Shown here: one piece after another, positions 13,033 through 24,666 of the stretch | How positions within the stretch are numbered: the first letter of the stretch is position 1 | Layout: every line of letters starts with the position of its first letter | DNA from: Oxyruncus cristatus | Taxonomy: Eukaryota > Chordata > Aves > Passeriformes > Cotingidae | Direction: 5' to 3' | Length of the DNA: 64,000 bases | NCBI GenBank assembly: GCA_013399855.1 | Contig: VXAY01002120.1 | Coordinates: 106,740-170,739, forward strand | Position numbers and translations under genes: made by a program | Notes under the pieces: model-generated | Database searches by the model: none | What the model saw: only the letters and a program-made list of their open reading frames with translations | What the model was told of the DNA's origin: nothing

Positions 13033-13172
13033 TGGAGCCAAATTCTCCTTGTTTGCTCCTGTCTTTCCTTCCAAACATTGTAGATGATCCTCTTAAATGG
13101 ATGGAATCACTGGAGTGGATAAGGCAGGTCTATTTACACTTTAGAAACACCCCTGGAAGTCTCTCTAACCAA
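13033..13172 (+). CDS. Putative internal coding exon of left-hand gene
   Basis: The acceptor ATCAAATTTCAG is followed by 140 open bases that begin with two bases of a split codon and end on a codon boundary at CAA|GTAAAA. The peptide includes EPNSPCLLLSFLPNIVDD, then DPLKWMESLEWIRQ. A second possible donor after 13127 (GGCAG|GTCTAT) would shorten the exon by 45 bases without changing phase, so either form joins the terminal exon at 16858. The WMESLEWIRQ run looks amphipathic and helical. I do not recognise the protein. The T-rich tract after 13320 ends the wider open frame in non-coding sequence. Confidence 0.42.
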
Positions 13173-13595
13173 GTAAAAGGTGTACCCTCCTCCCTAAACA
13201 CACAGCTTGGCAACTCAAAGTATGACCAAATGTACCACAAAAAGCCTAGAGAGGCCTTACATGTGAAGCTGTTTCCAGAAGAGACAAGTCTTTTCTGCTT
13301 CCTTCTTGTTTTTTGGGTTTCTTATGAAATACTTTTTTTTTTTGTTGTTGGTCAATAGGAAAACTGATCTGTCAAGACTTTATGATTTACCTTCTTCTTG
13401 ATACTTAGACTACATTGGTCACCTCCACAGGGCAGTAGGTGGTTGCTGACTGCCATCCTAAGTGCTCTGTAGCTGCACTTCTTACTCTGACTACACTTCG
13501 ATTTGACTAGTGATGACTTGTCACCTCTACACAAATGGTATGAGTGTATAAATACCTCTGGGCTGTCAGTTGTTGTTTCTTTAAGATTCCATTAA

Positions 13596-14047
13596 TGGAA
13601 AGACATGGACCTATTGGAGTGGGTCCAGAGGAGGCCACGAAGATGCTGAAAGGGCTGGAGCACATCTTCTATGGAGATGTGCTGAAACAGTTGGGTTTGT
13701 TCATTCTGGAGAAGACAAGGCTCCAGGGAGACCTTAGAGCACCTTCTTGAACCTGAGGAGGCTACAAGAGAGCTGGAGAGGGACTTTGGACAAGACCATG
13801 TAGTGGTAGAACAGGGTTCATGGCTTTAAAGTAAAAAAAGGTAGATTTAGATTAGATATAAGGAAGACTTTATTATGGGGGTGGTGAAACACTGTCATAG
13901 ATTTCCCAGAGAATCTATGGATGCCCTACATCTGGAAACATTTAAGGCCAGGTTAGATGGAGCTTTGAGCAACCTGGTCTAGTAGAGGGATTGGACTGAG
14001 ATGATCTCTAAAGTCCTTTCCAAACCATTCTATCATTCTATGATTCA
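13596..14047 (+). mobile_element. CR1 non-LTR retrotransposon, 3' fragment (about 450 bp)
   Basis: A plus-strand copy running from the end of the reverse-transcriptase region (GGAGTGGGTCCAGAGGAGGC) through the 3' UTR (GAGCAACCTGGTCTAGTAGA) to the tail repeat CATTCTATGATT. It lies inside the presumed intron between the exons at 13033 and 16858. Several substitutions and small indels suggest it is not young. Confidence 0.93.
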
Positions 14048-16448
14048 TCATTATACTGTTGTTCAGGGTGGCATGCAATCCCTGCCTGGTGATAAACTGG
14101 ACTGGTTCTGTTTTTTCCTGAAAGGGGAGACAGTCAAATGCATATGCTTTATTTAATAAGAGCTGCTGGATCAAGTCAGAGTCAAAAGTCACTGACTTTT
14201 CTCCTTTCTTGTCTCTGATTAACCAAAGCAGCTTCCTTCTTTTTACACAAGGCATTCTGTTGTCTGTTGTCTTTCACTTCTACAGTAAATTAAAAACTGC
14301 AAAAACCCCAGACTGAATTTTTTTTTCCCAGCCATTGATGCACAACTGACTTTGAAAGGATGAGAAAGGAGAACCTATAAACTCACAGTGAGTCACTGTT
14401 ATGGTTATCATCATTATTTTCAGACACTGATGTGGTCAGTCCTCTGGGAATCTTGTGCTTAAGACCCCATATATTGCTCTGCTTATCCAAGAATTACCCA
14501 TGGCTCTGACCCTAAGTGTGAGCAAGACTGGCTGTAGAGCCAGAGAGGTTGTGGAGCTGGCTTGCACTGATACAGGGCAAGATTGGGATTACAACCTTCC
14601 CAAATCCTGGTATCACAGCTGCAGATAGCAATGCAGAGGGCAGTAAATCTGTAAAGGCCTGTAGGAACTACTCTTCTGGTCCTTTTCCTTCCTTGTAATG
14701 TTTTGGAGAGTTTTTTATTGTGATTTTTTTTTTTTTTTTTTAGATAAAAAAAAGTCAATGCCGGTTCAGTCATCACTCAGATAATTTGTTGAAGCAGGAA
14801 GCACAGAGGCTGGCTTTCCTGCTGCCCTGTTGTGATGAGCACTTGCTGACAGAATGAGGTTATTTTCAAACAGTACCTTCTAAGAAATTATTGTTCCAGT
14901 TGTTAAATCCCCAGACTTCACAAGCAACCTTTCTGGAGCTCTATTCCTCATGCCTGACAGAAAATCTGCTTTGTCAGAAGAGTGAGCAGGTTAATATCAA
15001 AACTCGTAAAAGGAAGCAGTTACCATGAATGCTCTTGTGAGTGTGATGCCACATCTCCTCACCAAACCACATGACCTCTTTGATTTAAGATTACCCAACA
15101 GCCAGATTCCTGACACACCAAAGTGACCATTATGACTTCTGCACCTACTTCTCAACTACTACACAATTACTGCAGTTGTACTTAACAAAAATGACAGATG
15201 ACAGTGCAATTAAACTCAATAATTTCATCCCTTCTTAATAACCTACTTTCTAGAGGGTTGTCCTACAAACTTCAGATTAATTTTAAACTTCAGGCACTAT
15301 GCTTCTGCATGCTGATCTTGTAAGGCTGAGCACACAGAAACAAAGAAATTCATCTTGGCATTTGTTCTGATGTAAAGCTCACTTCTTGGAGGCATCACAC
15401 TCACCTTTGAGCTCTGCATGCAGTCATGAGTAAGCAGATGAGCACAGAGGGGGAAGCTCCTGTGCAGGAAAGACGTAGAGTGAGCAGGGGGAGATCAAAT
15501 CCTTGGCTGATATAAAGACGACTCATTGTCAGTTGGTGGGAAGTGATTTCCTTGCTAAAGGGCTTTTAAAATCACTCCTACACTGGAGAAAAATCAGGGT
15601 GTCAGACACTGGCTAATACACCTGGCAACTGTTGGTGACCCTAATGTTGGCAGGTCAGGCTTTTCAAAGCTGCTCCTGGTACTTAAGAGATTTGTGCAAA
15701 TCGAGGCCTTCAAGGACTTTTTGCAGCAAATCACTCCTACAAATGACTGTCAGCTTGTACCTGGAACCATGAAATGACAGGCTCTGGAACTGGATTATGA
15801 GGCAAGGATGGTGGGATGGCAGAGGTGTACATCTCTCGGCCCTTCCCTGGAGCAGCATCTGAGTGCAGACGATGGACTGCGACTGGGAATTTGGCTATGC
15901 AGGGTGTGCAGCCCAGGCACTGCCAGACCTAGAATAGGCATTTGCATGGTCTTACAAGGATATTCCAGGTACAGAGGTGGAATTCTCAGTTCTCCTGAGG
16001 CCGAGAACAGGCACCACTGCGTTGGTGACAACGGAGCTATGGGTTTTATTCACTCTCTTGCTCCAGTTGCCATACCCAAGTACAGGGCTGACTGATAGCT
16101 ACCCCTAGACAGCCCCACTCATGTCATCTGCAGACCTTATTAGCCCTTATCACACTTCTTAACCCTCCATTTCACCACCCTTGTACCTTCTTATCTCCAC
16201 CTCAGTTTCCTCCCACCCACCTCAAATTAGTTGTTTCCCACAGACACCAATTTTGGTATTTCTGATACCCTTACCTGGGTAATCTTTGTCTAATGTGATA
16301 TGCCCTATAGAGTTACCTGGGTATGGCAGCTTTTCAAGGTCTGAAGAGTTTGGCCATGTCTCATACAACTCCAGCCTACCTGCCTGTGAGATCTACCCAC
16401 CCATCCTTTGTGGCACCACCTGCCAGTGTCTCACACCACTATTTTTTA
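14048..16448. other. Intron-like stretch of left-hand gene
   Basis: Holds an 18-base T run at 14724-14741 that ends in TAG. The strip 15640-16090 is more GC-rich than its surroundings and has overlapping ORFs on both strands. One plus-strand frame after the AG at 15657 gives LLLVLKRFVQIEAFKDFLQQ and then a stop. No donor pairs with it, so I do not call it. Confidence 0.4.
14724..14741. repeat. Poly(T) run, 18 bases
   Basis: Uninterrupted T followed by AG. It mimics a splice acceptor, but the sequence after it is A-rich and not coding-like. Confidence 0.9.
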
Positions 16449-16700
16449 CAGAATCATGGAATACTTGAAGTTGGAAGAGACCTTTAAAGACCATTTAGTC
16501 TGATCACCCTGCAATAAAAGCAGGGACATCTTCATTTAGATCCGGTTGCTCAGAGCCCCACCCAACCTGACTTTGAACATTTCCATGGATGGGGCATCTG
16601 CATGTCCAACAGTTCCCCCACATCATGCCCAACATTTTTCCATGTCCTGATCAGTTTGTTTAATCTGTGGCCAGAGACCAGCCTGTGCTCCCATCATTTT
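16449..16700 (-). mobile_element. CR1 non-LTR retrotransposon, 3'-end fragment
   Basis: Starts with the reversed tail (GAATCATGGAATACTTGAAG) and continues through the typical blocks GACCTTTAAAGACCATTTAG and GGTTGCTCAGAGCCCCACCC. The match decays near 16700. It ends about 160 bases before the terminal exon of the left-hand gene. Confidence 0.92.
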
Positions 16701-16756
16701 CCTGCAGCCCTAACAGTGATTTTTAGTGTAGGTCTTGTAGCATGAGTCTAAATATC

Positions 16757-16801
16757 TTAGTAAGCAAGCTCAATTTGATTAGTAAGCAAGATCAATTCTG
16801 A
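16757..16801. repeat. Imperfect tandem duplication, unit about 22 bp
   Basis: Two adjacent copies begin TTAGTAAGCAAGCTCAATTT and TTAGTAAGCAAGATCAATTC. It lies just upstream of the terminal exon at 16858, in its acceptor-side intron. Confidence 0.8.
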
Positions 16802-16857
16802 TCCTGAGAGATCAGAATAAAACGCACTTGGAAGAGAAGTTTGTGTTTTGCCCCTAG

Positions 16858-16920
16858 GATGAAGAGGTCCAGAGATACATTGACAGATTTCTTGATCAGA
16901 AAGACTTGCTTGACTCATGA
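16858..16920 (+). CDS. Putative terminal coding exon of left-hand gene
   Basis: A clean acceptor (TGTGTTTTGCCCCTAG) is followed by 20 codons and TGA. The C-terminus reads DEEVQRYIDRFLDQKDLLDS, acidic and helical in character. It begins on a codon boundary, agreeing with the end of the 13033-13172 segment. This is the best single exon of the left gene: acceptor, composition and stop agree. No AATAAA follows within several hundred bases (an ATTAAA appears only near 18.4 kb), so the 3' UTR end is not located. I do not recognise the protein family from this tail. A chance open segment of this length cannot be excluded. Confidence 0.5.
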   Translation, partial: DEEVQRYIDRFLDQKDLLDS

Positions 16921-18950
16921 GTGCTGCTGGACTTCAACTTCAAAGTGCAGTTGCAGTGTGAATGAATCCAATTAAGTGAAAAATCACTGAATTACAACCT
17001 CTGACTTGCACAGGCCACAAGATTCATGCCCTTTGTTTTAAAATGTCACTAATACAACATAATTATTTGGCTACCTTTTGGCACAGGGGCTACTCACCCT
17101 CTGCTCAATTCCAAAAACAGAATACGTGTTTTAAAACAACTTTCAAAAGCAAGAAAATGATGGAATGGGAGGGACTAGCTTTGAGTACTAAAACAACATC
17201 CTATTGAGTATGAATGTTACCTGAAGGGAAAGTGCAGTTCAACACGTTTGTACAAGAATGAAGAAAACTAATGTTAACTGAAAGCATATGAAGATATACT
17301 GAGGAAAATCTTGCATAGCTTGGTTAGAAGATAACATCTAATTCAGCAAAATAAGGGAGGCAAGATAAATTACTGTGAGTTGATATGAAAATATATAAAT
17401 AGCAGAGTTACAAATTTAGCTAAATTGGCACATCTTAATGTAGGACAAACCTAATTCCTGGATCTGCATCTCAGCCAAAACTGAAACTGCCTGTAATTTT
17501 TTGGTTTTTTTGTTTGTTTGTTTTTATTCTTTCAAATTCTATGTGGAAAAGCAGAGTTTATTCTTAAGGTACTTGAGTAGCAAACAATTTGAGTTCAAAC
17601 AGTGTTCAAATAGAGGGTGTCTTCTGATTTAAGGCTTTAAGCCAATGGATAAAGAGCATTGGAGAAAACTGGACTGCAGTGCACATCTTGCTGTCAGACA
17701 CTGTGGACTGTTTGTGTGCAGTGCTGGTTTTAGGCACACATCTGAAAAAATACAGAACATCTCCATTTAGGTGCAAAATCTGTTTTGTTCATCTCTTCCT
17801 GTGCAGGTAATTATGAATTTGCTATTAGCCATATGGAGTTGGTATCTTTTCTCTTGTTAATAGTAAGATGTCAGAAATTTTAAGAAAACTAAAAAACCCC
17901 ACCATCAAAAACACCTCCACCTCAATATGTGAGGCATATAAACTCCTCAAATGTGCTAAGAGAACAGCTTTCTAAGTTACTGCAGTTACTACCTGCCTAC
18001 ACCCACCCAGCCTGAGCTTGCCTGCCAGTACACTTCATTATGCAAGTGTAATTTGCTATCATAAACCCACAAGATCATTTTCCAAACTGAAGTGTATCAT
18101 ACTCTATCAGTAGCCTTGTATGTATATGCACATGTAAACATATAGATGGTTTGGTTTTTATTTTACTAGAAAGAAATATGAATCTGACGTTGAAAAGCAA
18201 AAGCTGCTGTCTTGCTCCTTAAATGGGGAATAATTTGGATTATTCCCTGTGTTGCAGGCTGTGTTACTCATTGTATTCACATCCTTCTTTGTTCCCATTC
18301 CCTGAATCTTATCCATGGTGAAGACTTCTTCTGTGTCACTGGAAGATAGGATTTTCATACCTTTAGCAGTACTTTAATGTATTAGAAAGTGGTCTATTCC
18401 CTTTCTATGGGCTTTAACTTGTGGATTAAACTTGAATCCTTTGATCTCAGATAAGAAACTGGTCTTTGCATGTAGCCTACAGAGTGTTTAATAGGAAATA
18501 GCAGCTCCCATCATTTGTGGCCGAAAGAGTCCATTTTATGTGAGGTTTGGGTATGGTGTTGTTTATGAAGCTGGTCTTTCCTGAAGCTGAAGTGGAATAC
18601 TGTTATCTTACACTGGCATAACAGATGGTACCTTCTCCTGTAACTAATTAGCTATGCAGTGCCTCATCTGCAATGAGTGAAGGGAAATCCTTGATGCCTC
18701 TCTGCTATTACCTCTTCCCCCAGATCTGCGCAGCAACCCCACCACAGACTGTCATGGTTGAGAGCCTGTTAGCCCAACAGAGTCCAGCAAAAAGTGTTCC
18801 TGGTCTATTTCAGACCTTTGGAAATTTGACAGGTCACTTATAATTAATCATGAGAGGCTTGCTTGGGCTGCTGCTTGACTCGGGTGGACTTGGCTCAGAC
18901 AGCTGAAGTGGGAAGCCTCTGGCACTAGTTGCTGTGAAGGCAGGTTTAGA
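16921..18950. other. Probable 3' UTR followed by intergenic DNA
   Basis: No repeats or exons recognised. There is a T/G-rich patch at 17498-17530. If the gene ends at 16920, its UTR occupies the first part, but no clear polyadenylation signal is seen. Confidence 0.4.
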
Positions 18951-19095
18951 GAATCATAGAATCACAGAATGGTTTGGGTTGGAAGGTGCCTTTAAAGGTC
19001 ATCTAGTTTCAAACCCACTGCCATGTGCAGGGACACCCTCCACTAGATCAGTTTGCTCAGAACCATGACCATGGGACATCCATCACTTCTTACGG
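18951..19095 (-). mobile_element. CR1 non-LTR retrotransposon, 3'-end fragment
   Basis: Starts GAATCATAGAATCACAGAAT then GGTTTGGGTTGGAAGG and a CTTTAAAGGTCATCTAG block, the reversed 3' end of avian CR1. The match becomes poor after the GCTCAGAACCATGACC region. It faces the plus-strand copy at 19260. Confidence 0.93.
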
Positions 19096-19259
19096 CACCT
19101 CTTCAGTCTAGCCAGTCCCTTTCACATCAGGTCAGGGATGCTGCTTCCTCCCTAACCCCTTGGAAAGTTCTTCCTACCGAAGCCCCTCCCAGATCTTACA
19201 GAAACTGAGCTTTCAGTGTGTTATCTAAGGAAAGTGTGTAAATGTAGATTTAAAGAGAC

Positions 19260-19378
19260 TTTAGTGCTATAATTGAGCAACCTGATCTAGTAAAAGCTGT
19301 TACTGTCCATGGCAGCAGGGTTGAAACAAGATGGTTTTTACAGTCTCTTCCAATGCAAACCATTCTGTGATTCTATCA
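19260..19378 (+). mobile_element. CR1 non-LTR retrotransposon, 3'-end fragment
   Basis: Contains GAGCAACCTGATCTAGTAAA, then CCATGGCAGCAGGGTTGAA, then CATTCTGTGATTCTATCA at the 3' end. Only the last 120 bases of the element remain. Together with 18951-19095 it forms an inverted pair, truncated ends inward. Confidence 0.88.
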
Positions 19379-22089
19379 CACAGCAGTGTGCCCTGCTATT
19401 GAGACTACAACTGAGATACCTAAAAAAAAGTGTACTGAATTTTCAACCAGAAACATCTGACACCAAAACAGTGGCATGGTTAAGTCTCTGGTGAGCAATG
19501 AGGGGAGTGTAATGTCATTTCAAGACCAGGAGAAAAAAAAACGTAGTGAAAAGGCATCTGCCAAGCATGAATTCACTGAGAGCTCTGTAGCAGTCAGCCT
19601 CAGTTCTCCAGGGTAACTCCTGACCTGCCATCATGGTCACACACTTAGCTTCTGGTGCTTTGCAGAGCTGTATCCTAAACTGGTTTAGGCAGGACTAGTT
19701 TTGGTAACCCGTCATTGCTGCCTGAGAAGCACTTAGCAAAGATGATTAAGTAAATGCACTGTTCTCAGACAAAATGTACTCAGCTAAAAAAAAAATCCCC
19801 AAATTAGTCCTGAAGTAATTTTTTGTTATATCGATTGCAAACTTTGCACCTCCATGCCTTGTACACAAATCCTACAGTTGCAGCATATGTATGTTGTCAT
19901 CTTCTTGCTCTGTGCATAAGAGGTGTAGGCATGAATGAGATGTGGCTGTTCTGGATAGTGAAACACTTAGAAGTCGATCTGTATTCAAAAAGCTTTGCAG
20001 AAAGTCTGTACTTTTGCACAATGGAAAGAGTATCAGGGCAAATGTATGAACATACGATAATAGTGGGGCCGAATTTTTATGCTCTGAACTCTGATGTGAC
20101 TTTATCTGAAACTTTGTATATTTTCATACCGCTGTGGCAAAACCAGTCAGATGGGGACATCAGAGAGGCATTTGTCAATTAGAGAAATAAAGCAAGAAGT
20201 GCTGATTCTTTCTGCGTTTTGAGGAAATTGCCTCACAAAATTAGCAGATGCATGCTAAATATAGCAAACACGTTGTCACTATAAGCATCCTACTACAATA
20301 CTTGATGGAGTAAAGTATGATTTTGGTGACAGAGATTGCCCTGGATTTCTGGATTGGATCTACCCAAACACTCAGGCAAGCAAAGAGCATTGAACATGTC
20401 CTGCAATTGGCTTCAATGGAATTACTCCTTAAGAAGAGTCACAATGTGAGATGTTTTATTGGAACTTCCAGTGGAAAGAAGATAAACTACTAGCAGGAGC
20501 TAAAAAAGAAAAAAAAAAAAAAGGCATTAAAAACTAGCAGTGTGAGTCCATGTGGGAAGTATACATTGAACTGGGCATTTCTAAAAATTGCAGATGCATG
20601 TCCCTAAAACAAGATACTTTGATTGTTCTGGAGGCAACACATTCTGCTGAGAGACTGCATTCACCTGTTTTCTGTGGGGTGGGGTCATGTCCCCTTAGAC
20701 AGAGGATGCAGTTCCTACATATTTACTATTTAGCAAGTGTTTCTGGTAAAAGATTGCTCTTGTTCACACTTCTCAATTTGTTTTCTCTTTTGTTTGCTTG
20801 TTTTATTCTCAAATGTTCCTCCTATTAATACATCTTTTGGAACTGCCTGGCCTACTTTAGACTAAAAATAGCCCTTGTTGCTACTGCTGTAGCTCCACAC
20901 GAGCCATGTAACAACCACACCAGGGAAGAAAACCCTCATGCCCTGCTGAGCTTCCCTGAAATGACAAGTGGGTCAGGAATCCATATGACCAAAAAGCCAG
21001 TGGAAAATGAATCCTGCCTTCCTGCTTTGCTTCTGCTGGGCTTGGTGACAGTGCAAAGTGGAGGAACAGCAGAAAGGTCTCTGAGTGCTTTGTTTTTCCT
21101 CTGTCTCCTCTACATCCATCAAGGACAGGAGATGACACTTCGCTTACCGAGAAACATGAAAGAAACAATGAAACTGCAGGGACGGGAAGCTGCAAAGAAG
21201 ACATTTTGATGTTGATTTCCAAGCAGTCATTTTTAAATTAAGGTAATTTGATTGATCTCTTGGGTAAATATCAGTCTTTGGGTATGATCAGACCAATGCT
21301 TCCAATGCTGTTGCACTGCCTAAGTGAAGAGGGATACACTCTCTCCTTCATTGGGCTCCTGGTGTCTTCAATTGCTCCTGGTGTCTTAGAAAGAAAAAGG
21401 GCTTTGGATACAAAAAGGTTTTCCTCTGCATTGCAGCAGACAAAACTTAACACTTCTCAACCCTCAGTGAAAAACTTTACACTATTTGTCTGATTGTGCT
21501 CCTAGGTTCATGTGGCCAGTGATGCATACTGGTGAGACATAGTCTTACTGGCCTCACTGGTGATCTCTGGCTAAAAATGAAATGGAGGGGTGAAGAATAC
21601 CCAAAAATGCTTCTGCAGCTACCTTGGCAACTGAGGAATGAAACTCAGTTGCTCCACAGATAAAAATTGTGTTTCCATGATTTACTCCAGCTTGTGGGTG
21701 CTATTTTTTTTCCATTTTACACTTAAGGCATATTGGCAAGAGCCTGTCACATGCTTGTGGGAAGCCAGGACTCTGTGCTCATTTGCAGTAGAAAATCCCC
21801 TGGGTCTTATTTTTCTTTGCCCTGCCAACTAGGAATCTGGCTTGAATATAGTCGGGGTGGTACCATCCTCAGTTATAGTAACACATCTGGGACTTGGAGG
21901 CAAATCTTAGCCTAATACAGAGAAAGCACAAGCTAGTCTGTGTTCTCATTGAGCTTGTAAGGCAGTTTGTCGAGGACTGAGTTATGTCGGGTACCATGAA
22001 TTCAGGGTGTCCCAGCAGCTCCTGCACAGCTTGAGCTGCTGAGGTGGACAGGGCCATGGGTGGTTTTTGAGTTGAGGCCCACACATCGT
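19379..22089. other. Intergenic stretch upstream of the CpG island
   Basis: Contains an A-rich run at 20500-20522 and a 14-bp direct repeat GCTCCTGGTGTCTT at 21355-21368 and 21374-21387. The longest frame (19823-20182, 119 codons) has no splice context or recognisable motif. No repeat family identified. Confidence 0.5.
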
Positions 22090-22358
22090 TTGTCAGCAGT
22101 CCTGCCCGGTGCCCCTGGAACGGGGCACACCGGCATTGCCAAGGTCTGGACCAGGACCTGCAACCCACCCAGCTGCCATTGACAACCCCTCTAACACAGT
22201 GCATCCCCAGGGTTTTGAGGCATCAACACCGCTGAGGGTGTAGATGCGACCCAGACCCCATCCTTCTATCTCTTGGTTGATTCTCTGCCCCCTCCCTTTT
22301 CGGGGGCTGCAGTCCCGCCCGCGGTGATGCCGCAGGGCGAAGACGCAGGAGCAGCGTG

Positions 22359-22429
22359 ATGCCCGCGGAGGGACCGGCGCTGGAAGAGCCGGGAGACCCT
22401 CCAGCCCCCGCCGCCACTGCCGACTGCAG
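22359..22429 (+). CDS. Possible first coding exon of right-hand gene
   Basis: An ATG with G at -3 opens 23 codons, MPAEGPALEEPGDPPAPAAT and on to ADC, ending at a CAG|GTAGCG donor with two bases of a split codon. The peptide is proline- and alanine-rich, as is common for N-termini encoded in CpG islands. A 10-codon upstream ORF (22327-22359) ends in a TGA that overlaps this ATG. The next exon should begin with one base, and no good candidate is seen before 30.9 kb. The link to the right-hand chain is therefore inferred from position only. Alternatively the true first exon lies in the adjacent gap. Confidence 0.25.
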
Positions 22430-22454
22430 GTAGCGGTATCCCCGGCCGGCGGAG

Positions 22455-23026
22455 NNNNNNNNNNNNNNNNNNNNNNNNNNNNNNNNNNNNNNNNNNNNNN
22501 NNNNNNNNNNNNNNNNNNNNNNNNNNNNNNNNNNNNNNNNNNNNNNNNNNNNNNNNNNNNNNNNNNNNNNNNNNNNNNNNNNNNNNNNNNNNNNNNNNNN
22601 NNNNNNNNNNNNNNNNNNNNNNNNNNNNNNNNNNNNNNNNNNNNNNNNNNNNNNNNNNNNNNNNNNNNNNNNNNNNNNNNNNNNNNNNNNNNNNNNNNNN
22701 NNNNNNNNNNNNNNNNNNNNNNNNNNNNNNNNNNNNNNNNNNNNNNNNNNNNNNNNNNNNNNNNNNNNNNNNNNNNNNNNNNNNNNNNNNNNNNNNNNNN
22801 NNNNNNNNNNNNNNNNNNNNNNNNNNNNNNNNNNNNNNNNNNNNNNNNNNNNNNNNNNNNNNNNNNNNNNNNNNNNNNNNNNNNNNNNNNNNNNNNNNNN
22901 NNNNNNNNNNNNNNNNNNNNNNNNNNNNNNNNNNNNNNNNNNNNNNNNNNNNNNNNNNNNNNNNNNNNNNNNNNNNNNNNNNNNNNNNNNNNNNNNNNNN
23001 NNNNNNNNNNNNNNNNNNNNNNNNNN
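22455..23026. other. Assembly gap (572 N) inside the CpG island
   Basis: A run of N flanked on both sides by very GC-rich sequence, so the missing DNA is probably GC-rich too. ORFs reported across it are artefacts. Confidence 0.99.
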
Positions 23027-24666
23027 GTGTGCTGCTCCTCTCGGGGTTGGGGGGCCCTTTTCTCGCGGCAGGTGCCGGCTGACCCCTCGCCCTCCTTTCT
23101 CCGCGGGACTCGCCGCGGGAACACCCCCGGCAACACCGTTTGGGAAGGGGGTCGGTGGCCGCCGGCTGTGCTCCCCTCTGCGGCGGGGCCGTGCGGGTGG
23201 GCTGCGGTGAGGGAGGGGGCTGCGGCGGCGACAGGGCGTGATGGACGCGCCACATGCAGGGAGAGAGGCATTGGAGCAGAGATGCTAAAATGTCACCGCG
23301 TGCGATGTCCCTGTCAGGTCTGGATGCTTTGAGCGACCTCCCGCCACTGGAGTCTTTCCGCATGTCTGGAAAACCCGGTGGTTCGGGAAAGAGAAATGCA
23401 GGCGTTTTGATCAGCTGTCATTGACAGCTTGCAGGTAGTGAGATGAGGTTTCCAGTCTCTGAGATTGTACAATATTTCTCTGGCTCCTTGTAGGTGAGTA
23501 CTTGAAAAATAAATGTGTCAGAGTAACGGCACTCGTCTTGCATGCTATGTGGTCTTTTGTGGGGTGTGAAGGCACCTGGGACAGAGCAGGGATTCCTGCT
23601 GACATCCCCCCTGCTGCAAATGAGATGGGCATGGTGAGAGAAAAGAGTGATCATGGCTTTGTGTACAGATTCCTGCCTGTTTCTATTCGGGCACACCACC
23701 AAGTTTTTTAAAAAACCTGTCGTTTGAGTACAATGGGCTTTTGTGCTTGATTTGGGAAGGAAGATTTCTGGACAAGTTACTGCAGAAGTGGTTACCTCTG
23801 AGGTGGAGGCTACCTTGAATTTCAGGAGCCTGTTTAGTTTGAGGACACAGCTGTGGCCTCACTCTTTTTTAAGTCATCTCACTGCTCTCAGGTCTGATTT
23901 TTGGGTTGGCTATTTCTAAAAATAAAGACTGGTAAGCCTTTAGGGCCTTTATGCGTCTGTCCACAGGTAACTTTGAATGTGCTGTACAGGAGGAGAATCT
24001 GCTTTCGAGGCTTGACATAGGGGAGGAAAAAGGACAAAATTTACATCAGCTAGGGATCTGTCAAGTACTGGGAGCTATGACAACAGCTCTCTACTACTCT
24101 CCCTTATTTATTTGTATTCCTTCCTCTCCTCCAACTTTCATTGCTAGCTCTCACGTGGCATATTTCAATGTTGGCTTATGCCCACTCTGGGTGGAAAACC
24201 AGTGATGCTGAAAAACATGCTAAACCAACGCGTAACAAGAATGATATTCAGTGCTATTTCTCCTTTGATGCCGCATGTGAACTTGTTTCTGTATGGACTT
24301 ATTGGCTAGTCATCGGTGCTTATTAATCTGTTTAAACTACACAACAAAGATCATGGTGGTTTTTTTTTTTTCTTCTGATTGATGAGACATCAGAGGAGAG
24401 AAGGAGCTGGTGGGGAACAGTATCCTTAATTCCAGAGCCATGGAGTCACATCTGTTACAGATGCGCTTGGTCTCTAGGTCTGTAATTGGAGATGTATTTA
24501 GACTGGATTGAGAGAGTTCAGTAGCAGAAGAAGGAGAATTTGCAATTGCTTCATATGTTTTGTTTGTTTTTTTAATAGTGTACCTGAATTTTCTTTGACA
24601 GCTGTGGTCATCAAGAAAAACCTCGATTTTTTTTTTCCATTGCTTACTCCTCCCTGCCTCTTTGTT

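Larger units (their letters stand above)
22090..23430. promoter_or_regulatory. CpG island, probable promoter region
   Basis: Both flanks of the gap are strongly GC- and CpG-rich (for example CCCGCCCGCGGTGATGCCGC on the left, CTCCGCGGGACTCGCCGCGG on the right) against an AT-rich background. This is the usual signature of a vertebrate CpG-island promoter. It lies upstream of the long plus-strand exon chain and downstream of the presumed end of the left gene. Transcription could also run to the left; nothing in the sequence decides direction except the exon chain to the right. Confidence 0.8.

Noticed and set aside
19823..20182. 119-codon plus-strand ORF
   Set aside because: AT-rich, with no motif, no splice signals and no neighbours. 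Length is within what chance gives in 64 kb.
22093..23363. Long ORFs (up to 392 codons) on the minus strand and one on plus around the CpG island
   Set aside because: Most of their length is translated N. The real parts are GC-rich non-coding sequence without splice or family support.
23951..24205. 84-codon ORF with an acceptor-like CTGTCCACAG
   Set aside because: The acceptor opens directly onto TAA in the expected phase, and no donor follows.
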